Positions 33,696 through 45,170 of a stretch of 64,000 nt of DNA are shown one piece after another. The stretch is from Lentinula raphanica (taxonomy: Eukaryota; Basidiomycota; Agaricomycetes; Agaricales; Omphalotaceae), in assembly GCA_027919835.1 (NCBI GenBank), contig JANVFP010000031.1:186001-250000 (forward strand), read 5' to 3'. A program made the translations under genes and the position numbers. Every line of letters begins with the position of its first letter. The first letter of the stretch is position 1. The notes below the pieces were generated by a model. The model was given only the letters and a program-made list of their open reading frames with translations. It searched no databases and was not told where the DNA came from.

Positions 33696-36600
33696 ATGCA
33701 CTTTCATGTGACGTGCTCCCTTCAACTCGCGTATGTCCTTTTGGGTGTAATCTCTCACAGGATACAGTAAAGGTTTTGTAAAAAACACTGATAAGTTATC
33801 GGGTACCTATTGCAAATAGTTGTGATAACCCGGAGGGGGTCCCGGAAATGGCTCCGGGGGGTGGTCATGCCTGTCACCACCTGTCACATATGGCTTATAT
33901 TTACTGTTTTGGGTAATTAATAATTATCCAGATATTAAATAAGTAGTACATTTTCAAAAAAACCCGAAAATTCATAAAAATTCATAAAAAACCTAAAATG
34001 GCCTGATTAGGTCAGATCAGAATATGTAAGCAAATGACCTCATATGATAAAAAATGATGTAGGGCCAATCTAGGTACTAAAAATAACCCAAAAAATCACT
34101 AAAAATGCAAAAATATTTAGGGATGGTATAGAGCCTATTGCAGGCCCAGGCACATCAAAATTACCAAAAAAGGAAAAAATTGATCATGATCTCATCTTGT
34201 AGCAAAAAATCTAAAAAAAATCTTAAAAATAGTCAAAAAATTCAGGGGTGCCTTGTTGGCCCTGAAAATGCAAAATAAAAAAAATACGCGACAAGTGTAA
34301 AAATTTTTATCACTCCAAATCATTCTAAATCCACTATACAGTCAGTATATATGATGTATATGCTATATTTAGCATCCTAGTACCTTTATTGGGCTAAAAA
34401 TAGAACTTGATCTCATCTGATAGCAAAAAATCTGAAAAAATCATAAAAAATACTCAAAAAATTCAGGGGTGCCTTATTGGCCCTGAAAATGCAAAATAAA
34501 AAATTTACACGGCACAATTGAAAAACAACATCACTCCAAATCATACCAAATCCACTACACAGTCAGTATATATCATGTATATACTATTTATAGCACCCCT
34601 AGTACCCTCAATCACTTATATCACTCAAGAATCATACCAAACTGAATGATTTGGGGAGTAAATATATTGTACATGATATTTTTAGCACACCTAGTACCCT
34701 TGATAACTTAGAACAATTTATATTACTCAATATGTTCAGTACACTTAGCACTTATCACACCTAACACACTAAAACTCATAACAGTACTTATATGTATTAT
34801 ACTTAATACAGTTGACAATGAAAATACTCAAAACAATGTTATCAGTCACTATACTTACCACACTTAACAGTCAAAAAGTCGGAACAATGTTACTTTATAT
34901 ACATAACACACTCATAACAATGAGTTTTGGGCGCTTATGGGCGCTTATTTGGTGTTTTTGAGTCTAAAATCATTATAGCACACTCAATAATGTTTGTCTG
35001 GGCTCTATACTGTGTCAGGATGTTTTCTATATCATATTCTTCTAGATACCATTCAGAGAACTTGAAAATTCAACCTATGGGGTTGGCTATATTGTGATCT
35101 TTTGAAATATAACAGTGTTTTATGTAAATGTCAATGCATATGTCCATGTAATGCAAGTATACTGATGGTGGTTCATGAGGGAATCACTCCTACAGTCTAC
35201 TAGAAGTGTCTGGACATGGTTCAGATACTCACTATGACTATTGGACTCTGTGATATACATGTACATGTTTCATGTACACTATAGATGTCTACACTTACAT
35301 GTAACAATAGATGTCATATTCAATGACCCCCATTACAGATCTCTTTGCTGTATCACATAGGGTTAGCATAGAATAGGTTGTATGATGATTCTTCTCATGA
35401 CCCAGTACCAGTTTGACTTCATAACATGGGTGTATGCATTGACATTTACATAAAACACTGTTATATCACAAAAGATCACAATATAGCCAGTCCCAAAAGC
35501 TATAATCTTGAGTTCTCCGAACTGTATCAAGTGTAGCATGATATAAACAACATCCTTACACAATATAGAGCCCACACAAAAATTATTGAGTGTGCTATTA
35601 ATGAATTTCGACTCAAAAACACCAAATAAGCGCCCATAAGCGCCCAAAACTCATTGTTATAAGTGTGTTATAGTATAACAATGACTGTGTTATGTATATA
35701 AAGTAACATTGTTCCGACTTTTTGACTGTTAAGTGTGTTAAGTATAGTGACTGATAATACTGTTTTGAGTATTTTCATTGTCAATTGTGTTAAGTATAAT
35801 ACATATAAGTACTGTTATGAGTTTTCATGTGTGAGGTTTGATGAGTGTGAAGTATACTGAACATATTGAGTAATATAAATTGTTCTGAGTCATTAAGGGT
35901 ACTAGGTGTGCTAAAAATATCATGTACATTATATTTACTGAATGTTGTCAGTCTGATATGATTCTCGAGTGATATCAGCTATACTGAGTGATTGAAGGTA
36001 CTAGAGGTGCTAAAAATAGTATATACATGATATTTACTGACTGTGTAGTGGATTTGGTATGATTTGAAGTGATGTTGTTTTTCAATTGTGCCGTGTAAAT
36101 TTTTTAATTTGCATTTTCAGGGCCAATAAGGCACCCCTGAATTTTTTGAGTATTTTTTATGATTTTTTCAGATTTTTGCTATCAGATGAGATCAAGTTCT
36201 ATTTTTACCCCAATAAAGGTATTAGGATGCTGAATATAGCATATACATCATATATACTGACTGTATAGTGGATTTAGAATGATTTGGAGTGATGAAAATT
36301 TTTACACTTGTCGCGTATTTTTTTTTTATTTTGCATTTTCAGGGCCAACAAGGCACCCCTGAATTTTTTGACTATTTTTAGGATTTTCTTTAGATTTTTT
36401 GCTACAAGATGAGATCATGATCAATTTTTACCTTTTTTGGTAATTTTGATGTGCCTGGGCCTGCAATAGGCTCTATAATATCCCTAAATATTTTTTGCAT
36501 TTTTAGTGATTTTTTGGGCTACTTTTAGTACCTAGATTGGCCTTACATCATTTTTTATCATATGAGGTCATTTGCTTACATATCCTGATCTGACCTAATC

Positions 36601-37471
36601 AGGCCATTTTAGGTTTTTTATGAATTTTTATGAATTTTCGGGTTTTTTTTGAAAATGTACTGCTTATTTAATATCTGGATGATTATTAATTACCCAAAAC
36701 AGCAAATATAAGCCATATGTGACAGGCATGACCACCCCCCGGAGCCATTTCCGGGACCCCCTCCGGGTTATCACAACTATTTGCAATAGGTACCCGATAA
36801 CTTATCAGTACTTTTTACAAAAGTTTTACAGTATCAGCTGAATCTCTGTGACTGCGGGTCCTTTACCGCCAGATAGCCAGCATGCATTGCAGAAGCGTGA
36901 GGCAGATATTCCTATTTGGATGGGACTTTCCATCTTTCATGGAAAACGTCATGTGAATTTCAATGCCGATGAGGCAGAGAAACAGCTGGCCGACATATCT
37001 ATGGGCATTGGCTCAACCTTCGATTGGGTCAGTTACCCCGATAACGACCAAGAACCCTACCGCCTGGCACAACCCCCCTGGAAAAAATCGACGTCCACTG
37101 CCAACTTGGAGTCCTACACGCCTCGGTTGGGAATGGTACTTCGAAGCCCCCTACGTAGAAAGTCGGAGATCGAAGTCCACTATCCCATCCTGCTGAACCG
37201 TGCACAGCTCAATTCCCACATGAACCCCGAGAGGATCAAAGCACTTAAGGAAGTCGGCTTCGAGTACGATATCCAGAAGGGCAAATCTTGTGTCATCGCT
37301 GCATTGGCATACTTTGCTGATATAGGGAAGCTCGTTGGCCCGGAAGATTTACTCGACTCCGCTGTGTTGAAACACATCATCGACATTCTTGACAAAGTCC
37401 AACCACCTCTTCCTCCTGATACGAGCGCCGCTGCCTTGCCCCACGATCCAATCGTCCCGAACCCCGCCTGA
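33696..37471 (+). pseudogene. Secreted-family copy C, split by a 3.1-kb element
   Basis: The first 20 codons (MHFHVTCSLQLAYVLLGVIS) lie at 33696-33755. The frame resumes in register at 36848 with VTAGPLPPDSQHALQKR and runs to 37471. Thus the inserted element cuts the signal peptide, and the TSD AATCTCT flanks it. The body is closest to copy D (VHYPILL, FEYDIQKGKSC, AALAYFADIGKLV). A frame change at the end of the first ALPHDP repeat stops the protein early compared with D; repeat-like text continues in another frame to about 37540. The gene is inactive unless the element is removed. Confidence 0.8.
33756..36840. mobile_element. 3.1-kb near-palindromic inverted-repeat element
   Basis: Two arms of about 1.4 kb (about 33756-35150 and 35425-36840) are inverted copies of each other around a spacer of roughly 275 bp. 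Outer ends are CACAGGATACAGTAAAGG and, on the other strand, CAGCTGATACTGTAAAAC; inside them both read CTGATAAGTTATCGGGTACC. A direct repeat AATCTCT (33749-33755 and 36841-36847) is the target duplication. The arms are AT-rich, and the only ORFs are short (for example 35363-35647, 94 codons) with no transposase. It is a non-autonomous foldback-type DNA element inserted into secreted-family copy C. The superfamily is not assignable from ends and TSD alone. Confidence 0.87.
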
Positions 37472-38264
37472 AGGTGACAGTGTCACACCCGCCCCGCAGG
37501 ATTATACAACCACAATGAACCCCAGCGCCGCTGCCTGACCCAAAAACTTGGACAACCCTCAGCAGGTAGCAGTGCAGTTCCCTTGAAGCTTGATGGCTCA
37601 GTGGCATCATGCCACGAGCTAGAACGCTGCGTTGTTCAACATCCTACCCGATCCAACACCAATAAACCTGGCCTGTCGTTTGTCTCGCGCTCTGGACCAA
37701 TCTGTATTCGTTTTTCATTTGTGATAGACCGTTCGTTCTGCCAATATTTTCGTATATAGAGTTCGTTCGATTTTTCTTACTCTCAGTCTCATTAGGTCTC
37801 ATTATTCTGTCAATTTCATTTTCTGTGTATATATCGACGACGGACGTACTCACATACGTCTTGAAATTCGGATGTTACTTAGTTCCTACCATCTAGGATT
37901 CTGGAGGCCTGAAGTCCTCACTGAGCAGCTCGAAGCAAAGAGAAGCGAAGGAAGAAGCCAGAGGCCACCGTGCATATGGTCTTTGATTATTACAAGTGGA
38001 GTCGCAAACTCGCACCCAAAATACGCCAGGGATCTGTGCAGTTCCCAACAGTATTCGTGGATATTCGGATTTGTACGAAGGTAAAGCTTTATTGGGGAAA
38101 GGTTCAACTTGAGCGCGAGCGGAATGACTGGAATGTATTCATGTCACTCAGTCTGGTAGAGTCTGGTTTGTAAGATGATGCATGCCAATGGCTGATGATG
38201 GGCCTTGAGGCCTGAGGCTTGGAGCTTGGAGTCTGGAGACATCAATGGTTTGGCAGTATGTACA
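37472..38264. other. 3' region of copy C and spacer
   Basis: 37660-37870 is homologous to the 3' regions of copies B and D (CGCTCTGGACCAATCTGTATTC, GATAGACCGTTCGTTCTGCCAA, ACGTCTTGAAATTC). 38050-38170 (GATTTGTACGAAGGTAAAGC, TTCAACTTGAGCGC, GAGTCTGGTTTGT) recurs downstream of copy D at 46750-46870. No gene. Confidence 0.6.
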
Positions 38265-38846
38265 CACCGCGGCGGGGACATGTTTTCTACTTTTGGAAAA
38301 TCATGAGGAAAGCTTTTTGAAAATTTGTGATTTTGTGGAGATTTTCCAACTCTGAAAAATGGACTTCTGAGATACATACTCGACCTGTACCACCATCATC
38401 TATCGGGCGCTTAAAAACAAAAAAAGCAAAAAACCCACTCAACGGCCCACTCATCGTCGTTGAGAACACCGTTGAGGATTTCTGAACACCCTGAAACACG
38501 GCCTTACAACAGACGTAGCCCACGCCATAAGCCCCGTCACGGTGGAAACCATTAGACCTTGCCAGGTCTGAGACCCGCCTGACCTCACTTGCTCGAGCAC
38601 CCCCCATCTCCAGTCGTTCTTGACAGATCCCACCTCGCTACAGGCAATTCCTGTCAATATCGACGTCTTGACGTCGTTTCCTTGAACTCTCGACGTTCTC
38701 CAGAGTCCTAACGAAAATTTTCACTTGCCTCCCCCTTTTCTCCGGTCAAACCTACACTCCGCCTTCACCTGGCCATCCCAAGCCATCTCAGACTTCTACT
38801 TGTCTCTCTACCCCACCCCTGATCCTGGACATCCTCTTATATCACC

Positions 38847-39841
38847 ATGGTCGTTCTCGCTTCCACACTATCTCCCACACCAAACACAATGGACATCGTA
38901 GTCGACTACGACACTGTTTTCGCCACTCCTGTAGAATATGAAGACGACGTCGAGGATGCCGAAGGTGTCAGCTTGGGATCGTCTGACACCAATGCCAACG
39001 ACCCTCCAAACGACGTAGATGCAGCCTCTGCGGTACCCGTTCTCGACACTCCGGAGGGACTGCGGTTGCCCGACCCAGAAGACAGTGCAGAGCCAGGGTT
39101 GCCCAACCCAGAAGACAGTGCAGAGCCAGAGGCCCCGACTCGCCCATCCTCGCCTCTTCAACTTCCACTACGCTCCCCTGCTTTGCCCGTCATTTCTCGT
39201 CGGGACGACTCTAAAGGGGCCATTCACTTCTCTGTCAGACCCGTCGCTTCATTACCGCCTAAGCCTCCTGTCTCTCGCTCCTCTTCCTCTCTAATCACTT
39301 CGCCCCCCTCCTCGTTATCCACACCATCACCCTCGTTTGAGGCACCCCGCGGGCCTGGTGGCAGGTACTCCACTTCACAGAAGGGAAAAGGAAGACCTAA
39401 GCGTGCAACTGCCGCGTCTTCTTCGTCGTCAATTGTGCCGGCATCCGCTACCACACAAGAGAGTGGGCCTAGTCGCTCCAGGGAGAAGGCCGCCCTCCAC
39501 CTCACAAAAAGCCTCGCCTGAATCCTGCCAGGAGTCTATCTCAAGCAGCCCTGCTCACAGCCCCGGCACATTGGCACCTCCCCAGCACGGCTGCGTCAAT
39601 TATTCATATGATTGACCGCTGGCGCACCCTTTTTGCGACAGTGGACAACTCGCAGCTGCTGCCTCTGCCATATTCTGCACAGTTTGCGGCTCAACACCGA
39701 TCCAGTCACAACGACGATCCCATCCAGATCATCCTCTTCTTTGACTATGGGGGTCTCAACATGTTCCTGAACATCTGGAACTCCCATCACTCTCTCCTCC
39801 CGGAGCTCCATGACATCTCTATCATGAGATATTCGGAAGAA
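38847..39841 (+). pseudogene. LINE-2 ORF1, frameshifted
   Basis: The first frame (38847-39521) encodes a Ser/Pro-rich protein with a duplicated LPDPEDSAEPGLPNPEDSAEP motif and no zinc knuckle. Around 39470-39480, at a short G run (CCAGGGAGAAGG), the plausible coding text moves to another frame. That frame continues through NPARSLSQAALL and HMIDRWRTLFA to a stop at 39842. One missing base would explain this. It is presumed to be the RNA-binding ORF1 by position only. Confidence 0.6.
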
Positions 39842-40003
39842 TGACGGTTAGGTCAGAAGAGAGATAAAGTTCCATCCCATAGATGCTTACCTTCCCCTAC
39901 GAATGTATCTAAACATTCTGCTGTACATCACTCATCTTGTATTCCTACTACCTCTAATTCTACTTCCCTATCTTCCCCTCTTATCCCTTCCCCCCCTCTA
40001 AGA

Positions 40004-43000
40004 GTGATGTCTTGGAACATCAATGGTCGGTACCTTCTAAATTTTCTCTCTTCTGACTTTCTTTCCTTCCTTGACTCCGCAGATGTCATCCTCCTTCAGG
40101 AAACAAGACTCCAGCACGAGTCTCTAATGAAGACTCCTCCCGGATTCTCCAGTTATGTGCGTAACAGGCGACGCTTGGACGACGACCTCGAAAACCCGTG
40201 GGGTGGCGTTGCAACGTTGGTTCGTGATACCCGACCCAGCCGTCTCCGCCCGGATCTGTGTGAGCCGGATATACTAGTCGTCGAAGTCGACGGCGTTCTC
40301 TTCCGCAACTGCTACATTCTACCCGAATCCTCTCGCTCCGACTGGTCTGCCTGGTCTGACAAAAGCCCATGGGATTCCTTCTCTGACAACACCCTCGCCT
40401 GCCTGCAATTCAACCTACCCCTTATCTCGGCCGGTGACTTCAATGCACGCACTGGCGATCTCTCTCCTGACCGCATCAGCTTCTCTCGAGACTCATCCGA
40501 CAAAACAATCTCTCCTCGAGGACGAGCCTTGATTAACCTATGCCAAGAACATAATTTCCTTGTCCTCAACGGCTGCGCCTCTATCCCGGGTTCTCACTCC
40601 TCCCCCACCTCCTTCCAGAAACGCAAAGGAATAGACGGCCGGCGCTTCTTAGCGGAGACTGTCATTGACTACTTCCTGGTGCCCTCTCCTTTATTCCCAT
40701 TCTGTACCTCGTTCTCTGTTCACCCCGAAACGAAATGGTCTGACCATGCACCCCTGATACTCAACATCATCACCCCTTCTCCCGCTCCAGGGACTGTGTC
40801 CCTCAAGCGCACACAACGACCACGGGTTGACGTCGCCATTCTGTCGGAGGTTGACCAACTCCAACACGAAATCCTTCACGCCGGTCCACCTACATTAGAT
40901 TGCCAACTGCTCAAGCTCTTTGGTCATGCTTCCTCGGACACCATCCTCCGGGCTCCTCTTAAAGTCTACACCGATGGCTCGTGCCTCAACAACTCACAGC
41001 CTGATGCTAAAGCGGGCTCGGGAATCTACTTTGGTAACCCTTCTCACCCATCGAACATCTCCGCTCGTGTTACTGGCACCCAGACCAACAACCGAGCAGA
41101 ACTATATGCGATCCTGATTGTCCTCCAGAAAACTCCTCTGAAACGCTCCCTGGAAATATACTCCGACTCTGAGTATGCAATCCGAGGCATAGTCTATCGA
41201 TCCTTCACTGAATCCCAATCAAACTGGGGTTGCATAAACGGCGATATTCTCCGTAGCATCACCTCCTGGATCTCCGCGAGACATGCCCCGCTGATCCTCC
41301 ATCATGTCAAGGCTCACACAAACAATCAGCACAACGACGCAGCTGACTCACTTGCCAAACGTGGCGCTCTGCTCCCCCTCCCGCTTATCCATTCCGCTAC
41401 TGACTTCCTATCGGTCCCTCCGCCTCCGGCTTACTCCTCTTATCCCCCCTCTAACAACGTTAAGGTTTCGACGTCTCTTCCCGAGTTACCACCTCCGCTC
41501 CGTGTACCTTCACCGAACACCCAGCCTACCTCCCACCGTGGCCGAACCCATAAGCGTCTTCAACAAACAGTGATTCGCACCCGTTTACAGAAAACAGCAG
41601 AGGAAGGGAGCGGCCCCTTCTGGTGCTTTTACAACACCTTGCGCTCAGGCACCGCTCCGACCCCTCGAGTCTCCCTGTCACAACTCACCTCTACCTTCAT
41701 CCCTCGGATGAACCCTCCAGACCCCTTAACCTCCTCGTTCGACTTACGCTTGCTCACCGCCAACGACCTCCTTGCCGAAAGTATTCCATTCCCTTCCATA
41801 CCTTCCTCTCACCCTGCCTTCAACGTGCCCATTCGGGTGGAAGATATCGCAGCGGTCAAGGCTTACCTGAAGCGTACCTCCCACTCAAATTCCTCCGGCG
41901 CTGATATGGCTACCTATGACTGCATCGCCTCCATTGACAACGACACCCTCCTCCCTCTCTTCACCAGAGCCATTGAACACGGTGAAATCCCGTCGTCGTG
42001 GCTCATATCCATCATCATCGCCTTACCGAAACCTGGTAAGGATAATACCAACCCAGCAAACTACCGCGCGATAGCTCTGGAGAGCTGCGTGCTCAAGTTT
42101 GCCTCCCTATTGGTCCACTACAAACTCTGCCAGGCACTCGAACAATCACACATCATCCCTCCTTCGCAGAACGGATTCCGAGAGGGTTACCGCACGAACA
42201 ACAACGCGTTCGTCTTACGAACGATCATAGAAAAGTCCCAATCAGACGGCCATCCCACGTATGCAGCTTTTGTCGACATCTCCAATGCATTCCCTTCCAC
42301 AAATCAGAACGGTCTCTGGAACAGACTGGCTGATTCAGGATTAACTGGTAAATACTTCGACTGGATCCGGCATCTGTACAGCAACATGTCTTATGTCATT
42401 GCTCATAACGGTGAACTCTCCGCTCACTTCCAAGCCCTGTCAGGTGTCCTGATGGGTGATCCCTCATCGCCGACACTCTGGAACATTTTTCTCTCCTCTT
42501 TTGCCCTGAAGCCAGACCCTGACGACATCCCTCTTATGGCAACCCTAATCTCTCACCTGGAGCATGCTGATGACATGGTAATCATCTCTCGCTCCCACCT
42601 CGGCCTACAACGACACTTGAGAACGTTCGAATATTGGTGCCACGCTAACGCGCTGACTGTCAGCGCTGGGAAGTCATGGTTCATGGGCTTTGGCAGGTTA
42701 CCGACACATCCTCCACCGGTCACCCTTTGTGGTGAGCCTCTTGCTTTTTGAGATTCCGGTCGTTACGTGGGCGTGTACTTCCAGTCTATCTCCGGCGTGG
42801 ACCTCTTTGCTGCCCATTACACAGAGAAGCGGAACATTGCTGTCGCTGCAGCTCGCGTCATCTCCAGCTCAGATCTCCTTGTCGGCAGTCGTCATATGCC
42901 AGTGCCCATCTCAAAACAACTCTATACGGCTCTCGTGGATTGTCATCTAACCAATGGCTGCGAAATCGTTATCGACCGTGACTCAAAATTGGTGGGACTG

Positions 43001-43915
43001 CTTGAAGACGTGCAGATCCGCTTTCTCCGCCGCATGCTTGGTGTATCTTCTAACTCTGTCATCTCCCCTCTCTTCACTGAGACTGGCATCCTTCCCATCC
43101 GGGCTCGTCGTCTGATTCTGGCTCTTCGATACCTGAAATATCTAGCATCGCTTCCTCCCTCTCATTATGCCGCCATTGCCCTGTCTCAAAACATCCTTCT
43201 ACTGGACTCCCACTGTGCCTGCTGGTTGTCAGATATACAACAAGCTCTCAAACATTTCTCCCCTCATCTCAACCTTCCCCCACCCTCCGATCTCAATGGC
43301 CCTAACATTGATTCACTCATCAAAGCTCTCACCTCATCCGTCAAGACAGATCTGATCTCTAACCTCAACACATGGTCAAAGCTGTCCCTTTTACGAGACC
43401 GTCTCGAACCTAGAGACGTTGGACAACCGTCACACAAGGCCTTGTGTCTTCGTCACTACCTGACTGAAGTACACAACCACTCGCACCGTCGCTGGCTCAC
43501 TAAGCTTCTATGCGGTGACTTAGTCCCTTTACTTTTCCGCGCCTCGGCCTCACCACTCCGCAACCTTTCACCCAAGGAAACTAACGCTCGCCTATGTCGA
43601 GCATGCCACCATACTTTAGAAACACCTCAACATATCCTACTACAATGCCAGACATTGCCTGGTCTCCGTCTGCTTCGCAGGGAATTTCTCATGTCCCTCC
43701 CTATTGCTCTTCCCATGTCCCTCTCCTTCTCTGATGAAGATGCCTTGTTTTACCTGAAAAGGCTCATCTTTGACTGGTCCTTAGTGACTGTCACCGCACA
43801 ATTTATATACAGGTCTACCATGTACTGGAGAGACTTTACAGTCTCTGGTCACCCTCCGGACCTCTTCACCCTTCCCTCGGACTCTTCTGATAGTTCCGAG
43901 GACGAGAGCTCGTAG
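40004..43915 (+). pseudogene. LINE-2 ORF2: endonuclease-RNase H-reverse transcriptase, one nonsense codon
   Basis: About 1300 codons in a single frame, interrupted once by TGA at 42749-42751. The N-terminal endonuclease has MSWNINGR, LLQETRL, GDFNARTG and WSDHAPL. RNase H comes next (about residues 320-460), with YTDGSC, NNRAELYAI, YSDSEYAI and HHVKAHTNNQHNDAAD. The reverse transcriptase follows (about 650-900), with LPKPGKDN, FVDISNAFPS, GVLMGDPSSP and active site HADDM near residue 855. A CRACHH...HILLQC zinc motif is near residue 1200. RNase H upstream of RT is the reverse of the usual LINE order, including the other LINE in this window. Apart from the stop, the frame is intact. Confidence 0.88.
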
Positions 43916-44450
43916 ATTAATGCTCTCACCCGGCAGAACGGCTACCTATTTTCACTTAATGATTCTTGTATAATTGACTACCTAGCTTACTTACTTTGCC
44001 TAACTACTTTACTGTCTTACCCAGGTAGTCTACATAGCCGTCCATGTCACCCTCTGCTCTCTCTGCAGTCTACCGTCTCCTTGCGGGATGAGCATTCGCT
44101 GCAGAGCTGACAGTTGGGCCCGGCTGTTCCCCAGTGGGACCCCATCTCCGGATGGAGCCGTGTAATTTCCTTCCTTCCTTCCTTCCTGTAGAAAAAATTT
44201 TGGAAAAATCCAGTTTGTCAAAACTTTTCCAAAGTTGGAAAACCGCGGTCCGTGCCGATCCAGGGCGCCCCGGGGTGGACCGAAAATTTCCAACTTTGAA
44301 AAAGTTTCGAGAAAATAGGTTTTTACTAATTTTTATGCAGAGCAGCAAATCATTGATTTCCACAAATTGAAAGGTCAGCAGAAATCAGATTTTTTCTAAG
44401 ACCTTTCCAAGATTTTTTCTAACAGTAGAAAAATTCAGTCAGCCGCGGTG

Positions 44451-45170
44451 ACAGCAAGCTTGGCTTGCATGAGTCTGCCTACGGGAGATTAGATTGGTAG
44501 TGACTCAATATCCGAAGAACTTGAGTATTATATCCCGTTGGATCATGGATGTACAAGCGGCGATGTACGTGTCGAAATTATGGCAGTGCTGTGAGCGCTG
44601 CTGTGAGAGCCTGTGTCAGACCTGTGTCCCTCTTTATCAGTCTTTATCCATCCCAACGGGAGAGCCCGGGGAACAGATCGTCCATAAACTTGGCCGCCTG
44701 GTCCCTCACTTACACCTCCTCACTTAATTTGAATTTCGACTCAAATATACCTGTCCTCTTCAAGCCGGGAGCCCTTCTTCTCCTACTTTTGCTCAGCGCC
44801 GGTTCGGTACGCACTTTGTTTCTTGGGATCTCTAACCAACTCACCATGAAGAAGCAAGTTCTTTTTCAGTTGATCGTCACGATCGTTCAAGTCGTATTCA
44901 AGTTGCATTTTCTTGCTGGTCAAGAAAACTACTTCCACTCGCTTTGGTAAGTGCCCTCTCGTCCTTTCAACGGTTTATGCAGTTAACAACTTTGTACGTT
45001 CACTTAGACCAACCCCAGCTCTGTCTGCGAGTCAAAGTCGGATCGCAGACATCACTCCATCGTCGGACCGACATATCTTCGCCAGTGCTCTACATCCAAG
45101 TTGTCTCAGACCTCACGAACATTTCCCACAAATCCTTTCTTCGCAAACGACCTTCTCCTCCTTGTTCAGA
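44451..45170 (+). promoter_or_regulatory. Leader of secreted-family copy D
   Basis: Aligned blocks CTCAGCGCCGGTTCGGTACGC near 44803, AACTCACCATGAAGAAGC near 44838, TTTCTTGCTGGTCAAGAAAACTAC near 44910 and TTTGGTAAGTGC near 44943 match copies B and C. The GTACG and GTAAGT sites suggest two 5' UTR introns. An open frame from 44913 passes through but is not shared by the other copies. Confidence 0.55.

Larger units (their letters stand above)
38400..44190 (+). mobile_element. Second LINE, decayed, with (TTCC)n tail
   Basis: A rightward element of about 5.8 kb. A 5' UTR and ORF1 (from 38847) are followed by ORF2 (40004-43915) and a 3' UTR ending in a TTCC repeat (44167-44186) instead of poly(A). 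CCTGTA at 38394-38399 and 44185-44190 is a possible short TSD, placing the insertion inside the CACCGCGG element. ORF1 and ORF2 each carry a lesion, so the copy is dead. Confidence 0.8.
38265..44450. mobile_element. Inverted-repeat element (CACCGCGG ends) carrying a nested LINE
   Basis: The left end CACCGCGGCGGGGACATGTTTTCTAC and the inverted right end CACCGCGGCTGACTGAATTTTTCTAC correspond. Both continue into TTGGAAAA / TTTTCCAA-rich sequence. Without the LINE (about 38400-44184) the element is about 0.4 kb with no ORF. ACA adjoins both ends and may be a 3-bp target duplication, which with CAC-starting ends would fit CACTA-like elements. This is inference, as the TSD is short. Confidence 0.5.

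Noticed and set aside
35363..35647. 94-codon frame inside the palindromic element as a transposase
   Set aside because: Too short, lies across the arm/spacer border and has no recognisable motif.
33756..36840. CRISPR or similar array
   Set aside because: This is a eukaryotic genome and the repeats are two inverted arms, not spaced direct repeats.
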